A stretch of DNA of 64,000 nt. Source: Rhizobium sp. R635. GTDB lineage: Bacteria; Pseudomonadota; Alphaproteobacteria; Rhizobiales; Rhizobiaceae. Shown here piece by piece: positions 27,487-35,900 of this stretch (its first letter is position 1; each line of letters opens with the position of its first letter). Both the position numbers and the translations under genes were made by a program. The notes under the pieces were generated by a model. It did not search any database. It was given only the letters and a program-made list of their open reading frames with translations, and was not told the origin of the DNA. Location of the stretch: NCBI RefSeq assembly GCF_002211285.1, contig NZ_LOKX01000032.1:248001-312000 (forward strand), written 5' to 3'.

Positions 27487-27954
27487 ATGCTCGACCAGTT
27501 CGATATCAAATTGCTTGCCGCCCTCCAGCAGAACAGCGAACTGACGCAGAGCGAACTCTCTCAGAAGGTCAATCTCTCGGCGACCCAATGCGCCCGCCGT
27601 TTGGAAAGGCTGCGCAAAGAGCAATATATCCAGAGCGTCGTCGCCATCCTCAACCCGGTGAAACTGGGCTTTACCGTCGTCGCGCATACGCTTGTCAGCC
27701 TCCGAGCGCATACCGAGGGCGGAAACGAGCGGCTGCATCGCTTCATCGAGACCGCGCCGGAGATCCTGGAGTGCTATTCGCAGACCGGCGACGCCGACTT
27801 TCTGATGAAGGTCATGACGCGCGACCTCGACCATCTCAGCCAGTTTCTCGAAAGAATGATCCGCGTCACCGACAATCTGGCCTCGATCAAATCGAGCATC
27901 GTGCTCAAGACGATCAAGAAGACCACCGCTCTGCCGCTGCAAATCGTGACGTGA
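27487..27954 (+). CDS. Lrp/AsnC family transcriptional regulator
   Basis: A 155-residue Lrp-type regulator of standard length. The N-terminal winged helix-turn-helix reads LDQFDIKLLAALQQNSELTQ then LSATQCARRLERLRKE. The C-terminal half is the effector-binding RAM domain (ILECYSQTGDADFLMKV). The start at 27487 has GAGAGGG upstream; the longer opening to 27286 runs back into the aminotransferase gene. It diverges from the aminotransferase and ThDP-enzyme genes and most likely controls them in response to an amino acid. BkdR or PutR-like roles are possible. Confidence 0.93.
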   Translation: MLDQFDIKLLAALQQNSELTQSELSQKVNLSATQCARRLERLRKEQYIQSVVAILNPVKLGFTVVAHTLVSLRAHTEGGNERLHRFIETAPEILECYSQTGDADFLMKVMTRDLDHLSQFLERMIRVTDNLASIKSSIVLKTIKKTTALPLQIVT

Positions 27955-28081
27955 GCGTGTCAGCACATGGAAGCTGCCGCAGCAAACAGAGAGACACGCT
28001 TACCGAACTTGCCAAAGCCTACCAAGACCCGATAGCCAAGAAATAATGATCTCTGCGTATTGATACCGGGAGAACTCTCAA

Positions 28082-28873
28082 ATGGTATTCGGGTGGCGGC
28101 TTTTGGGGCTCGCTCTGATCGTGGCTGTGCTTTCCTTGCCGGCCTGGATCGCTTGGCAGTGGCACGCCGAGCATCAGATCTACGCCGATCCGGAAGACCC
28201 CGCGCTGACCATCACACCTCAGCACATCGAGGCATTGCGGAAACTGCAGTTTGCGTGGAGCACCTCGATCGAAAGCGGGGGGCCTGTTGTCAATCCACTC
28301 GCTCCATATGGCAGCGACGATCTGGCCGCTGACCTCGGCCCGATCATCGGCACGAGCGATCGAATTGTCATCGCCCGATTTCACCGCGAGGTCTCGACAC
28401 TGCTGACTTGGGCTCTTGCAAATTGCGGGCTAGCGGACGGACAATATCACCTCGACCATCTCGATAATGCGACGATGCAACGCCGGCTTCGGAACGATCT
28501 CGCTGGATTGCCGGGCGCACGGATTAATTCATATCTGGCAGAAATGCCGCGCCTTGAGCCAGATGGCTATTTTCAATTCACCCGCCAGCATCTCCAACTC
28601 CTGCACCACCTGAGCTTCGAGTGGCCGGACAGTCGGATCATCTCGACCGTCGCCGGTGAAGGCTATCCCGCGCCCGTGGTCAATTTCAAGCGACCGTTCG
28701 GCGACATGAGCGCGTTTGAAATCGATATGGCCGCGATTCTGGGCCAGCCTCGCCCCGTTCTCGACCATGTTGATCCAGCGCTGAATCGTTACTATTGGGA
28801 AATGTGGCCAGCACTCCAGGCATTCGTGCAGAACGTTCGCCTGGACGCGGCAAAGTCGACCTGCGTGGACTAG
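28082..28873 (+). CDS. membrane-anchored protein of unknown function
   Basis: A 263-residue protein I do not recognise. It begins with one transmembrane or signal-anchor segment (about residues 4-24, LLGLALIVAVLSLPAWIAW). The soluble part, probably periplasmic, is rich in His and Trp, with runs such as FTRQHLQLLHHLSFEWPDS and PRPVLDHVDPALNRYYWEMW. The start is ATG, with only a weak ribosome site (GGGAGAA) upstream. It stands alone between the Lrp gene and a RIME-like element. Its codon use looks somewhat less GC3-biased than that of its neighbours, so recent acquisition is possible. Confidence 0.7.
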   Translation: MVFGWRLLGLALIVAVLSLPAWIAWQWHAEHQIYADPEDPALTITPQHIEALRKLQFAWSTSIESGGPVVNPLAPYGSDDLAADLGPIIGTSDRIVIARFHREVSTLLTWALANCGLADGQYHLDHLDNATMQRRLRNDLAGLPGARINSYLAEMPRLEPDGYFQFTRQHLQLLHHLSFEWPDSRIISTVAGEGYPAPVVNFKRPFGDMSAFEIDMAAILGQPRPVLDHVDPALNRYYWEMWPALQAFVQNVRLDAAKSTCVD

Positions 28874-28987
28874 AGCATGATGCCGAAAAGTGTGAGTGGT
28901 TTTCGGACGACATCATGCTCTAACTCTTTAATTGAGAACAGGATTCAGATTTTAGGCCAATCGGGCCTAAAATCTGAATCCTGTTCT
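28872..28987. repeat. RIME-like paired palindrome, copy 2
   Basis: The best copy in the window. The first palindrome (28872-28922) has arms AGAGCATGATG / CATCATGCTCT with inner CCGAAAA / TTTTCGG. The second (28935-28987) is perfect, with 24-bp arms starting AGAACAGGATTCAGATTTTA around a 5-bp loop. It lies between convergent genes and overlaps the stop of the upstream one. It likely terminates both. Confidence 0.75.
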
Positions 28988-28995
28988 AGCCGCTC

Positions 28996-29757
28996 TCACT
29001 TGAGATAGTGGATGTGCGGGCGGGAGTGATAGGGCGAGGCTTCGACGCGCGCCTCGATCGAGAAGACCTCGCGCAGCAGCTTCTCGCTCAGCACGTCTTC
29101 AGGTGTGCCGGAGGCGACGATCCTGCCCCGCTGCATGATGATCAACTCATCGCAGAACATGGCGGCATGGTTGAGATCGTGCAGGGCAACGATGCTGGTG
29201 ATCGGCAGGCCGGAGACGAGCCGCATCAGGCCGATCTGGTGCTGAATGTCGAGATGATTTGTCGGTTCGTCGAGGATCAGCTCCTGCGGCGACTGGGCGA
29301 GCGCCCTGGCGATGTGGGTGCGCTGTTTTTCGCCGCCCGAGAGGCTCTGCCAGCGCTCGTCGCGCTTTTCCGCCATGCCGGCGCGCGCCAGTGCGGCCTC
29401 GACCGCCTCTTCGTCGGCTCTCGTCCAGCCGGAGAACATCGACCGGTGCGGGAAGCGGCCGAGCTTGACGACGTCGACGACCTTGAGATTGGCGTTGGTC
29501 GTCGCGTGCTGCTCGACGAAGGCGATGCGCCGGGCGATCGAGCGGCGGCTGATCTTGCCGATATCGCTGCGGTCGAGCGTGACGCGGCCGGAATGCGGCC
29601 TCTTCAGACCGGCGAGAAGCCTGAGCAGCGACGTCTTGCCCGAGCCGTTCGGCCCGAGCAGGCCGAGCATCCGGCCGGGCTGCGCCGCCATGGAAACGCC
29701 GTCCAGAATGGTCTTCCTGCCAATTTTCCAGGTGAGGTTGTCGGCCTTGATGCTCAT
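28996..29757 (-). CDS. ABC transporter ATP-binding protein, iron complex/cobalamin type
   Basis: A 253-residue ATPase of the FecE/BtuD/HmuV group. Walker A is GPNGSGKTSLLRLL near residue 34. The signature SLSGGEKQRTHIARAL is followed by Walker B LILDEPTNHLD and the switch His in VALHDLNHAAMF. It is the third gene of a binding protein-permease-ATPase operon, and its start overlaps the permease stop by 4 bp. The subgroup imports ferric siderophores, haem or vitamin B12. No TonB-dependent receptor is nearby. Confidence 0.92.
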   Translation of the reverse strand: MSIKADNLTWKIGRKTILDGVSMAAQPGRMLGLLGPNGSGKTSLLRLLAGLKRPHSGRVTLDRSDIGKISRRSIARRIAFVEQHATTNANLKVVDVVKLGRFPHRSMFSGWTRADEEAVEAALARAGMAEKRDERWQSLSGGEKQRTHIARALAQSPQELILDEPTNHLDIQHQIGLMRLVSGLPITSIVALHDLNHAAMFCDELIIMQRGRIVASGTPEDVLSEKLLREVFSIEARVEASPYHSRPHIHYLK

Positions 29758-30794
29758 GACGCGCGCTGGAACCGGTAGAGGATGATCGAGAAGAAGGGAA
29801 CGCCGACCAGCGCCGTGACGACGCCGATCGGTAGGATCTGGCCGGGAATGAGGGCGCGCGCGGCGATGTCGGCGAGCACCATGAAGATCGCTCCTGCGAT
29901 GGCGCAGGCCGGCAGCAGACGGATATGGAGCGGCCCGACGACGAAGCGGGCGACATGCGGCACGACGAGGCCGACGAAGCCGATCGAGCCGACCATGCTG
30001 ACGATGGTGGCCGTCATCATGGCGGTGAGCGCGAAGAGCGCCATTCTGGCGCGGCTGACATTGACGCCGAGCGAGGATGCCGCTTCATCGCCGAACGCGA
30101 AGGCGTCGAGCACGCGGGCAAAGAGCAGACAGGCGGCGAGGCCGAAGCCGACGACGATCGAGACCAGCGCGAATTCCGGCCAGCGCACGCCGCTGAAGCT
30201 GCCGAGCAGCCAGAACATGACGTCACGCGCCTGCTGCGCATTGGCCGAGGTGGTGACGATATAGGAGGTGGAAGCGTTGAAGAGCTGCGATGCGGCGACA
30301 CCGGCAAGGATGGTGCGGTCCGCGCCGCCGCGCGTGCCGTTCGACAGCAGCGCCACGAAGAAGAAGGCCGCGAAAGCACCGGCAAAGGCGCCTGCCGAGA
30401 GCGACACCGCGCCGGCGCCGAGGCCCAGGATGACGATCGCGACCGCGCCGGTGGAGGCGCCGGCGGAGATGCCGAGCACATAGGGCTCGGCCAGCGGGTT
30501 GCGCAGCAGCGACTGCATGACGGCGCCCGACAGCGCCAGCCCCGCGCCGCAGAAGGCGGCGACGAGCGCCCGGCTCAGGCGATAATCCCAGATGACAGTC
30601 TCGTGGATGCGGTTGAGCTCGACCGCGGTCCAGCCCAGCCGGTTGGTGACGGCCGAAAACGTGGTTGCGAGCGGGATCGGCAGGTCGCCGATCCCGACGC
30701 TGACGCCGATGGCGACAGCGATGAGGCAGAGGGAAGCCAGAAGCAGCGCGGTGAGTGCTCCCAGCTGCCGGAAGAGACGCCCCGCCTCGGTCAC
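29754..30794 (-). CDS. ABC transporter permease, FecCD/BtuC family
   Basis: A 346-residue inner-membrane permease with about nine or ten hydrophobic helices. The family run LSGAVMQSLLRNPLAEPYVLG appears in the first third. Near the C-terminus are GFVGLVVPHVAR and IPGQILPIGVVTALVGVPFF. The start is GTG at 30794, overlapping the binding-protein stop (GTGA). A longer in-frame opening reaching 31058 lies entirely inside the binding-protein gene and is not used. It pairs with the ATPase downstream to form the importer core. Confidence 0.92.
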   Translation of the reverse strand: MTEAGRLFRQLGALTALLLASLCLIAVAIGVSVGIGDLPIPLATTFSAVTNRLGWTAVELNRIHETVIWDYRLSRALVAAFCGAGLALSGAVMQSLLRNPLAEPYVLGISAGASTGAVAIVILGLGAGAVSLSAGAFAGAFAAFFFVALLSNGTRGGADRTILAGVAASQLFNASTSYIVTTSANAQQARDVMFWLLGSFSGVRWPEFALVSIVVGFGLAACLLFARVLDAFAFGDEAASSLGVNVSRARMALFALTAMMTATIVSMVGSIGFVGLVVPHVARFVVGPLHIRLLPACAIAGAIFMVLADIAARALIPGQILPIGVVTALVGVPFFSIILYRFQRAS

Positions 30795-31816
30795 TTCAGC
30801 AGACCGAGGGCCTTCAGCTGCTCGGCAACCTGCTCGGCGCCGTAGATCGTGCGAATGGTCGGGTTCATCGCCTGGCCGTCCATCACGACGAGCGCCTTGT
30901 TCTTGACGGCCGGGATCTGGCTGACGGCCGGATCGGTGTTCAGGAAGTTGATCTTGGCCTCGGGCTTGTCGAGCTCCCAGCGGTTGCGGTCGAGGCTGGC
31001 GACGACGATGACGTCGGGGTTGGAGGCGATGATGCCTTCCCAGCCGACGGTCGGCCATTCCGCATCCGCGGTGATCGCATTATGTCCGCCAAGCAGGTCG
31101 GCGATGAAGCCGGAGGCGCTGTTCTTGCCGCCGACATAAGCGTCGGCCGACGGGCTGGGGCTGGAGAACCAGAAGACGTAGGACAGGTTCTGGCCGTCCT
31201 TGGCAACGCTGCCGCGAAGCTTGGCTTCACGCGCCTTGAAGTCGGCAATCAGCGCCTGGCCGCGATCTGCGACGTCGAAAATCTGCGAGAGTTCGTCGAT
31301 CTCCCTGTAGAGGAGATCCATGTTCCACAGCTCGCCGCGGCTGCCGTACTGGTCCTTGACATCCTTGGTGCTGAGGCAGGTGCTCGGCGAGAGATAGGTG
31401 GAAACGCCAACCTTGTCGAAATCTTCGCGCTTGGCGATCTTGCTGTTCGGGCCGACGAGGCTCGGCAAAGCCACGGCCACGAAATCGGGATTTTCGGCGA
31501 GCATGGATTCGAAGGTCGGCATTTCGACGGTGAGGAGCTTGACCTTGGCATTGGCTTCGGCAAGCTGCGGCAGCACCTTGCTCGGCCAGAAGGCGGTGCC
31601 GACCATCTTGTCCTGGAGGCCGAGCAGCAGCAGGATTTCCGCGCTGTTCTGGCCAAGGCCGATCGCCCGCTCGGGCGCCTTCTTGAAGGTCACTTCAGCG
31701 CCGCAATTTTCGAGCGTCAGCGGGTATGTCGTCGAACCGGCGAACGACGGGGCTGCGGCAAGGCCGATCAGGGCGGAGAGGCCGCAGGCGGCCAGAAGTG
31801 ATTTGAGGCAGGTCAC
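30791..31816 (-). CDS. ABC transporter substrate-binding protein, iron complex/cobalamin type
   Basis: A 341-residue periplasmic binding protein with a signal peptide (ALIGLAAAPSFA, cleavage near residue 26). It is a class III (helical backbone) binding protein: PERAIGLGQNSAEILLLLGL in lobe 1, then GGHNAITADAEWPTVGWEGI and NPDVIVVAS in lobe 2. It leads the importer operon. Two Cys residues in the PSTCLSTKDV region and near residue 38 could pair. Substrate is open: siderophore, haem, cobalamin or another metal complex. Confidence 0.88.
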   Translation of the reverse strand: MTCLKSLLAACGLSALIGLAAAPSFAGSTTYPLTLENCGAEVTFKKAPERAIGLGQNSAEILLLLGLQDKMVGTAFWPSKVLPQLAEANAKVKLLTVEMPTFESMLAENPDFVAVALPSLVGPNSKIAKREDFDKVGVSTYLSPSTCLSTKDVKDQYGSRGELWNMDLLYREIDELSQIFDVADRGQALIADFKAREAKLRGSVAKDGQNLSYVFWFSSPSPSADAYVGGKNSASGFIADLLGGHNAITADAEWPTVGWEGIIASNPDVIVVASLDRNRWELDKPEAKINFLNTDPAVSQIPAVKNKALVVMDGQAMNPTIRTIYGAEQVAEQLKALGLLK

Positions 31817-31920
31817 GATGAAAATCCCGGTGCGTGAGTATATGCGGCCGGGGTATAGCCGCAGGAACGACCGGAAAACAAGACCAAAAGGATCAACTTA
31901 TTGCAAAAATCGACGGCACT

Positions 31921-31945
31921 GAACATTGCCGCCGGAACAATGTTC
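31921..31945. promoter_or_regulatory. inverted repeat upstream of the importer operon
   Basis: Perfect 8-bp arms GAACATTG / CAATGTTC with a 9-bp spacer lie between the small gene ending at 31978 and the importer operon starting at 31816. It could be an operator for the importer or a weak terminator of the small gene (a short T-run follows on the minus strand). I see no typical RirA, Irr or cobalamin-riboswitch sequence here. Confidence 0.4.
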
Positions 31946-31977
31946 GCCAGCGTCGAAAGAAAAGCCTTCGAACACGG

Positions 31978-32259
31978 TCAGCTAAGCCTACCGACAAGCT
32001 TGGCATAGTCCGAAAACGTCGCCCCTTCGCCTTTGCTGCCGGCTTCGCCGGCAAGCTGCAGCACGCGGATCGGAAACAGGATCGCCGCGAGGTTGGCGCC
32101 GGAGAGCTCATGGTCGTCATCCTGCTCGATCGCCCTTTTGGCCTTCGAGAGCGCGGTATCGAGTTCCCCGCGCGTGAGCAATTCCTTTTCGACGATCGCG
32201 TCGCATATCGAGGCCATCGCCATGATCAGGCCTTTGAGCTGCAGATTGGCGGTATTCAT
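31978..32259 (-). CDS. small soluble protein of unknown function
   Basis: A 93-residue, mainly helical, acidic protein without signal peptide or membrane segment. It shows MAMASICDAIVEKELLTRGE, then AKRAIEQDDDHELSGAN and AAILFPIRVLQLAGEA. I do not recognise a named family. It lies 27 bp after the 150-residue gene on the same strand and is probably cotranscribed from the EcfG-type promoter at 32788-32763. A stress role is therefore inferred from context only. Confidence 0.65.
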   Translation of the reverse strand: MNTANLQLKGLIMAMASICDAIVEKELLTRGELDTALSKAKRAIEQDDDHELSGANLAAILFPIRVLQLAGEAGSKGEGATFSDYAKLVGRLS

Positions 32260-32286
32260 GAAAACTCCCAGGTGACGAAAGGATTT

Positions 32287-32739
32287 CTAGTCCGCCTCGA
32301 CCGGCCGGATCGTGTCGACCGAGACCGTGCCGTCGAGGATACCGCGCTTTATATCACGTCTGTTCCGATCGATCTCGATCACGGTGTAGAGTTTGTCGTC
32401 ACGAAAGGCGCTGGCATTGGTCGTCGTCACATCCTCGGCGGGCGCCGCATCGACTTCCATGAAATCGAGTTCGCGCGCCGCAGCGACGATCCTGGCGTCG
32501 CCGGGCGTCCGGGCGGCGACGACGACGGCGCCGTGATTGGGGGCATTGCCCCATCTGGGATCGTCTGATTTGGCGATCGGCTCCAGCCGGTAGATGTTGA
32601 GCATCTCGCCGCCGGCTTCGGGCGATGCCTCCGCGGCGGCATCCTGCATCTGCGCCTGGCTTTCGACCGAGCGCCCGAAGGTGGTCGCGCTGGTCGCATT
32701 GTTGATTTCGTCTTTCCCTGTCCTTGAGACGTTCGACAT
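32287..32739 (-). CDS. small soluble protein of unknown function, stress-type promoter
   Basis: A 150-residue protein. The N-terminus is low-complexity and rich in Ala, Ser and Gln. The C-terminal half is compact, with HGAVVVAARTPGDARIVAA and KLYTVIEIDRNRRDIKRGIL. The start at 32739 has AAGGAG 7 nt upstream; an earlier in-frame ATG at 32799 would lie upstream of the promoter and is rejected. The perfect EcfG-type promoter 24 bp before the start suggests induction in the general stress response. Function is unknown. Confidence 0.72.
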   Translation of the reverse strand: MSNVSRTGKDEINNATSATTFGRSVESQAQMQDAAAEASPEAGGEMLNIYRLEPIAKSDDPRWGNAPNHGAVVVAARTPGDARIVAAARELDFMEVDAAPAEDVTTTNASAFRDDKLYTVIEIDRNRRDIKRGILDGTVSVDTIRPVEAD

Positions 32740-32762
32740 GTCGTTCTCCTTGTCAGGACGGA

Positions 32763-32788
32763 AACGACGGCCGGCGGGAAACTGTTCC
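32763..32788 (-). promoter_or_regulatory. EcfG-type (general stress) promoter
   Basis: On the minus strand GGAAC (32788-32784) and CGTT (32766-32763) are separated by 17 bp, matching the consensus of alphaproteobacterial EcfG/RpoE2-type sigma factors. The predicted transcript start is about 15-20 nt before the start codon at 32739. Confidence 0.8.
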
Positions 32789-32907
32789 CGCGCAGGCAAA
32801 GTTTGGCCGTTGACGTTGGGTTAGGCCTATCTCTGCAACCCTGCGGCACACCCATACCCTTTTTCCAGCGGAGCACTAATTACCTTTGTTCGAACAGGGG
32901 GGATTTC

Positions 32908-35900
32908 GTGAGCAAGCAGACCAGTGAATATTCGGCCGATAGCATTGCGCCAGACAGCCTCAACGGACGTGACCACAAAAGCATGGCGTTCGACGATGCC
33001 AGCGCGCTTCTGGAGGTTCTGGTCGCCGTCAGGCGCGGCGACTTTTCCGTGCGGATGCGTTCGGATCTGACCGGTCTTACCGGCAAGGTCGCCGATGCGC
33101 TGAACGACATCATCGCCGCCAACCAGCGCATGGCCAAGCAGCTCGAACATGTCGGCCAGGTCGTCGGCCGCGACGGGCGGACGAGCACGCGCGTGCGCTT
33201 CGGCCTGTCGGACGGTTCGTGGTCGGAAATGGAAGGCTCGATCAACGGCCTGATCGACGATCTCCTCTGGCCGACGACGGCCGTCACGCGCACGATCACC
33301 GCCGTCGCCAAGGGCGATCTGCTGCAGACCGTGCCGCTTGATGTCGACGGGCGGGCGCTCAAGGGCGAATTCCTGCGCTCGGCCGATATCGTCAACACGA
33401 TGATCAAGCAGCTGAGCGTCTTCACCTCCGAAGTGACACGTGTCGCCCGCGAAGTCGGCACCGACGGCAAGCTCGGCGGGCAGGCGCAGGTGCCCGAGGT
33501 GACGGGCGTCTGGAAGGACCTGACCGAAAGCGTCAACTCGATGGCGTCGAACCTGACGGCGCAGGTGCGCAACATCGCCGAGGTGACGATCGCGGTCGCC
33601 AACGGCGACCTCTCCAAGAAGATCACCGTCGACGTGCGCGGTGAAATCCTGCAGTTGAAGGAAGCGATCAACACCATGGTCGATCAGCTTCGCTCTTTCG
33701 CCTCCGAAGTGACGCGTGTCGCCCGCGAAGTCGGCACCGAAGGCAAGCTCGGCGGGCAGGCGCTGGTGCCCGGCGTCGCCGGCACCTGGAAGGACCTGAC
33801 CGACTCCGTCAACGCCATGTGCGGCAACCTGACGGCGCAGGTGCGCAACATCGCCCAGGTAACGACGGCCGTGGCGCGCGGCGACCTCTCGCGCAAGATC
33901 ACCGTCGACGTCTCGGGCGAAATCCTCGAACTCAAGGAAACCATCAATACGATGGTGGATCAGTTGAACGGCTTTGCCGGCGAAGTCACGCGCGTGGCGC
34001 GCGAAGTCGGCACGGAAGGGCGGCTCGGCGGCCAGGCGCAGGTGCCGGGTGTCGCCGGCACCTGGAAGGACCTGACCGACAACGTCAATTCCATGGCTTC
34101 TAACCTGACGGCGCAGGTGCGCAACATCGCGGAGGTTTCGACCGCGATCGCCAATGGTGACCTGTCGAAGAAGATCACGGTGACGGTGTCGGGCGAAATC
34201 CTCGAACTGAAGGAGACCATCAACACGATGGTCGACCAGTTGAACGCCTTCGCCTCGGAAGTGACGCGTGTGGCGCGTGAAGTCGGCACGGAAGGCCGGC
34301 TCGGCGGGCAGGCGAACGTGCGCGGCGTGGCCGGCACCTGGAAGGACCTGACCGAGAACGTCAACTCGATGGGCGGCAACCTGACGGCGCAGGTGCGCAA
34401 TATCGCCGAGGTCTCCACCGCGATCGCCAATGGCGACCTGTCGAAGAAGATCACCGTCGACGTGAAGGGCGAGATCCTCGAACTGAAGGAAACCATCAAT
34501 ACGATGGTGGACCAGTTGAATGCGTTTGCCTCCGAGGTGACGCGCGTGGCGCGTGAAGTCGGCACGGAAGGCCGGCTCGGCGGGCAGGCCAACGTGCGCG
34601 GCGTGGCCGGCACCTGGAAGGACCTGACCGACAGCGTCAATTCCATGGCCTCCAACCTCACAGGCCAGGTGCGCAACATTGCCGAAGTCGCGACTGCCGT
34701 CGCCCAGGGCGACCTTTCCAAGAAGATCACCGTTCCCGTGTCGGGCGAAATCCTCGAACTCAAAGAAACCATCAACACGATGGTCGACCAGTTGAACGGT
34801 TTTGCCGGCGAAGTGACGCGCGTGGCGCGCGAGGTCGGCACCGAAGGCCGGCTCGGCGGCCAGGCGAACGTGCTCGGTGTCGCCGGCACCTGGAAGGACC
34901 TGACCGACAGCGTCAACTCCATGGCCGGCAACCTGACGGCGCAGGTGCGCAATATCGCCGAAGTCTCCACGGCGATTGCCAATGGCGACCTGTCCAAGAA
35001 GATCACCGTTTCGGTCTCGGGCGAAATCCTGGAGCTCAAGGAAACGCTGAACACCATGGTGGACCAGCTCAACCGCTTCGCCTCGGAAGTGACGCGCGTC
35101 GCCCGCGAAGTCGGCACCGAAGGCAAGCTCGGCGGCCAGGCGCAGGTGCCGGGTGTGGCCGGCACCTGGAAGGACTTGACCGAAAACGTCAACTCGATGG
35201 CCTCGAACCTGACAGGCCAGGTGCGCAACATCGCCGAAGTCACCACCGCTGTCGCGCGCGGCGACCTCTCGCGCAAGATCACCGTCGACGTGAAGGGCGA
35301 AATCCTCGAACTGAAGAACACCATCAACACGATGGTGGACCAGCTTAACGCCTTCGCCGGCGAAGTGACGCGTGTGGCGCGCGAAGTCGGCACCGAAGGC
35401 AAACTCGGCGGCCAGGCGCAGGTCTCGGGCGTGGCCGGCACCTGGAAAGACCTGACCGACAGCGTCAATTCCATGGCCGGCAACCTGACGGCGCAGGTGC
35501 GCAACATCGCCGAAGTGGCCACCGCAATCGCCAATGGCGACCTCTCGCGCAAGATCACCGTCGACGTGCGCGGCGAAATCCTGCTGCTGAAGGACACGCT
35601 GAATACCATGGTCGACCAGCTTCGCTCCTTCGCCGGCGAAGTGACGCGTGTCGCCCGCGAAGTCGGCACCGATGGCCGCCTCGGCGGCCAGGCCGTCGTT
35701 CCCGGCGTCGCCGGCACCTGGAAGGACCTGACCGACAACGTCAACCTTCTCGCCGCCAACCTCACGACCCAGGTGCGTAACATCGCCGAAGTGACGACGG
35801 CTGTGGCGCGCGGCGACCTCTCGCGCAAGATCACCGTCGACGTGAAGGGGGAAATTCTCGAACTGAAGAACACCATCAATACGATGGTGGACCAGCTCAA

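Noticed and set aside
30795..31059. Extended N-terminus of the FecCD-type permease
   Set aside because: The extra in-frame residues lie inside the binding-protein gene, are Arg-rich and have no homology. The GTG at 30794 overlaps the upstream stop in the usual way.
31817..31977. Cobalamin riboswitch, RirA or Irr box before the importer
   Set aside because: I looked for a B12-box-like segment and for TGA-N9-TCA or TTTAGAA-type repeats and found none that were convincing.
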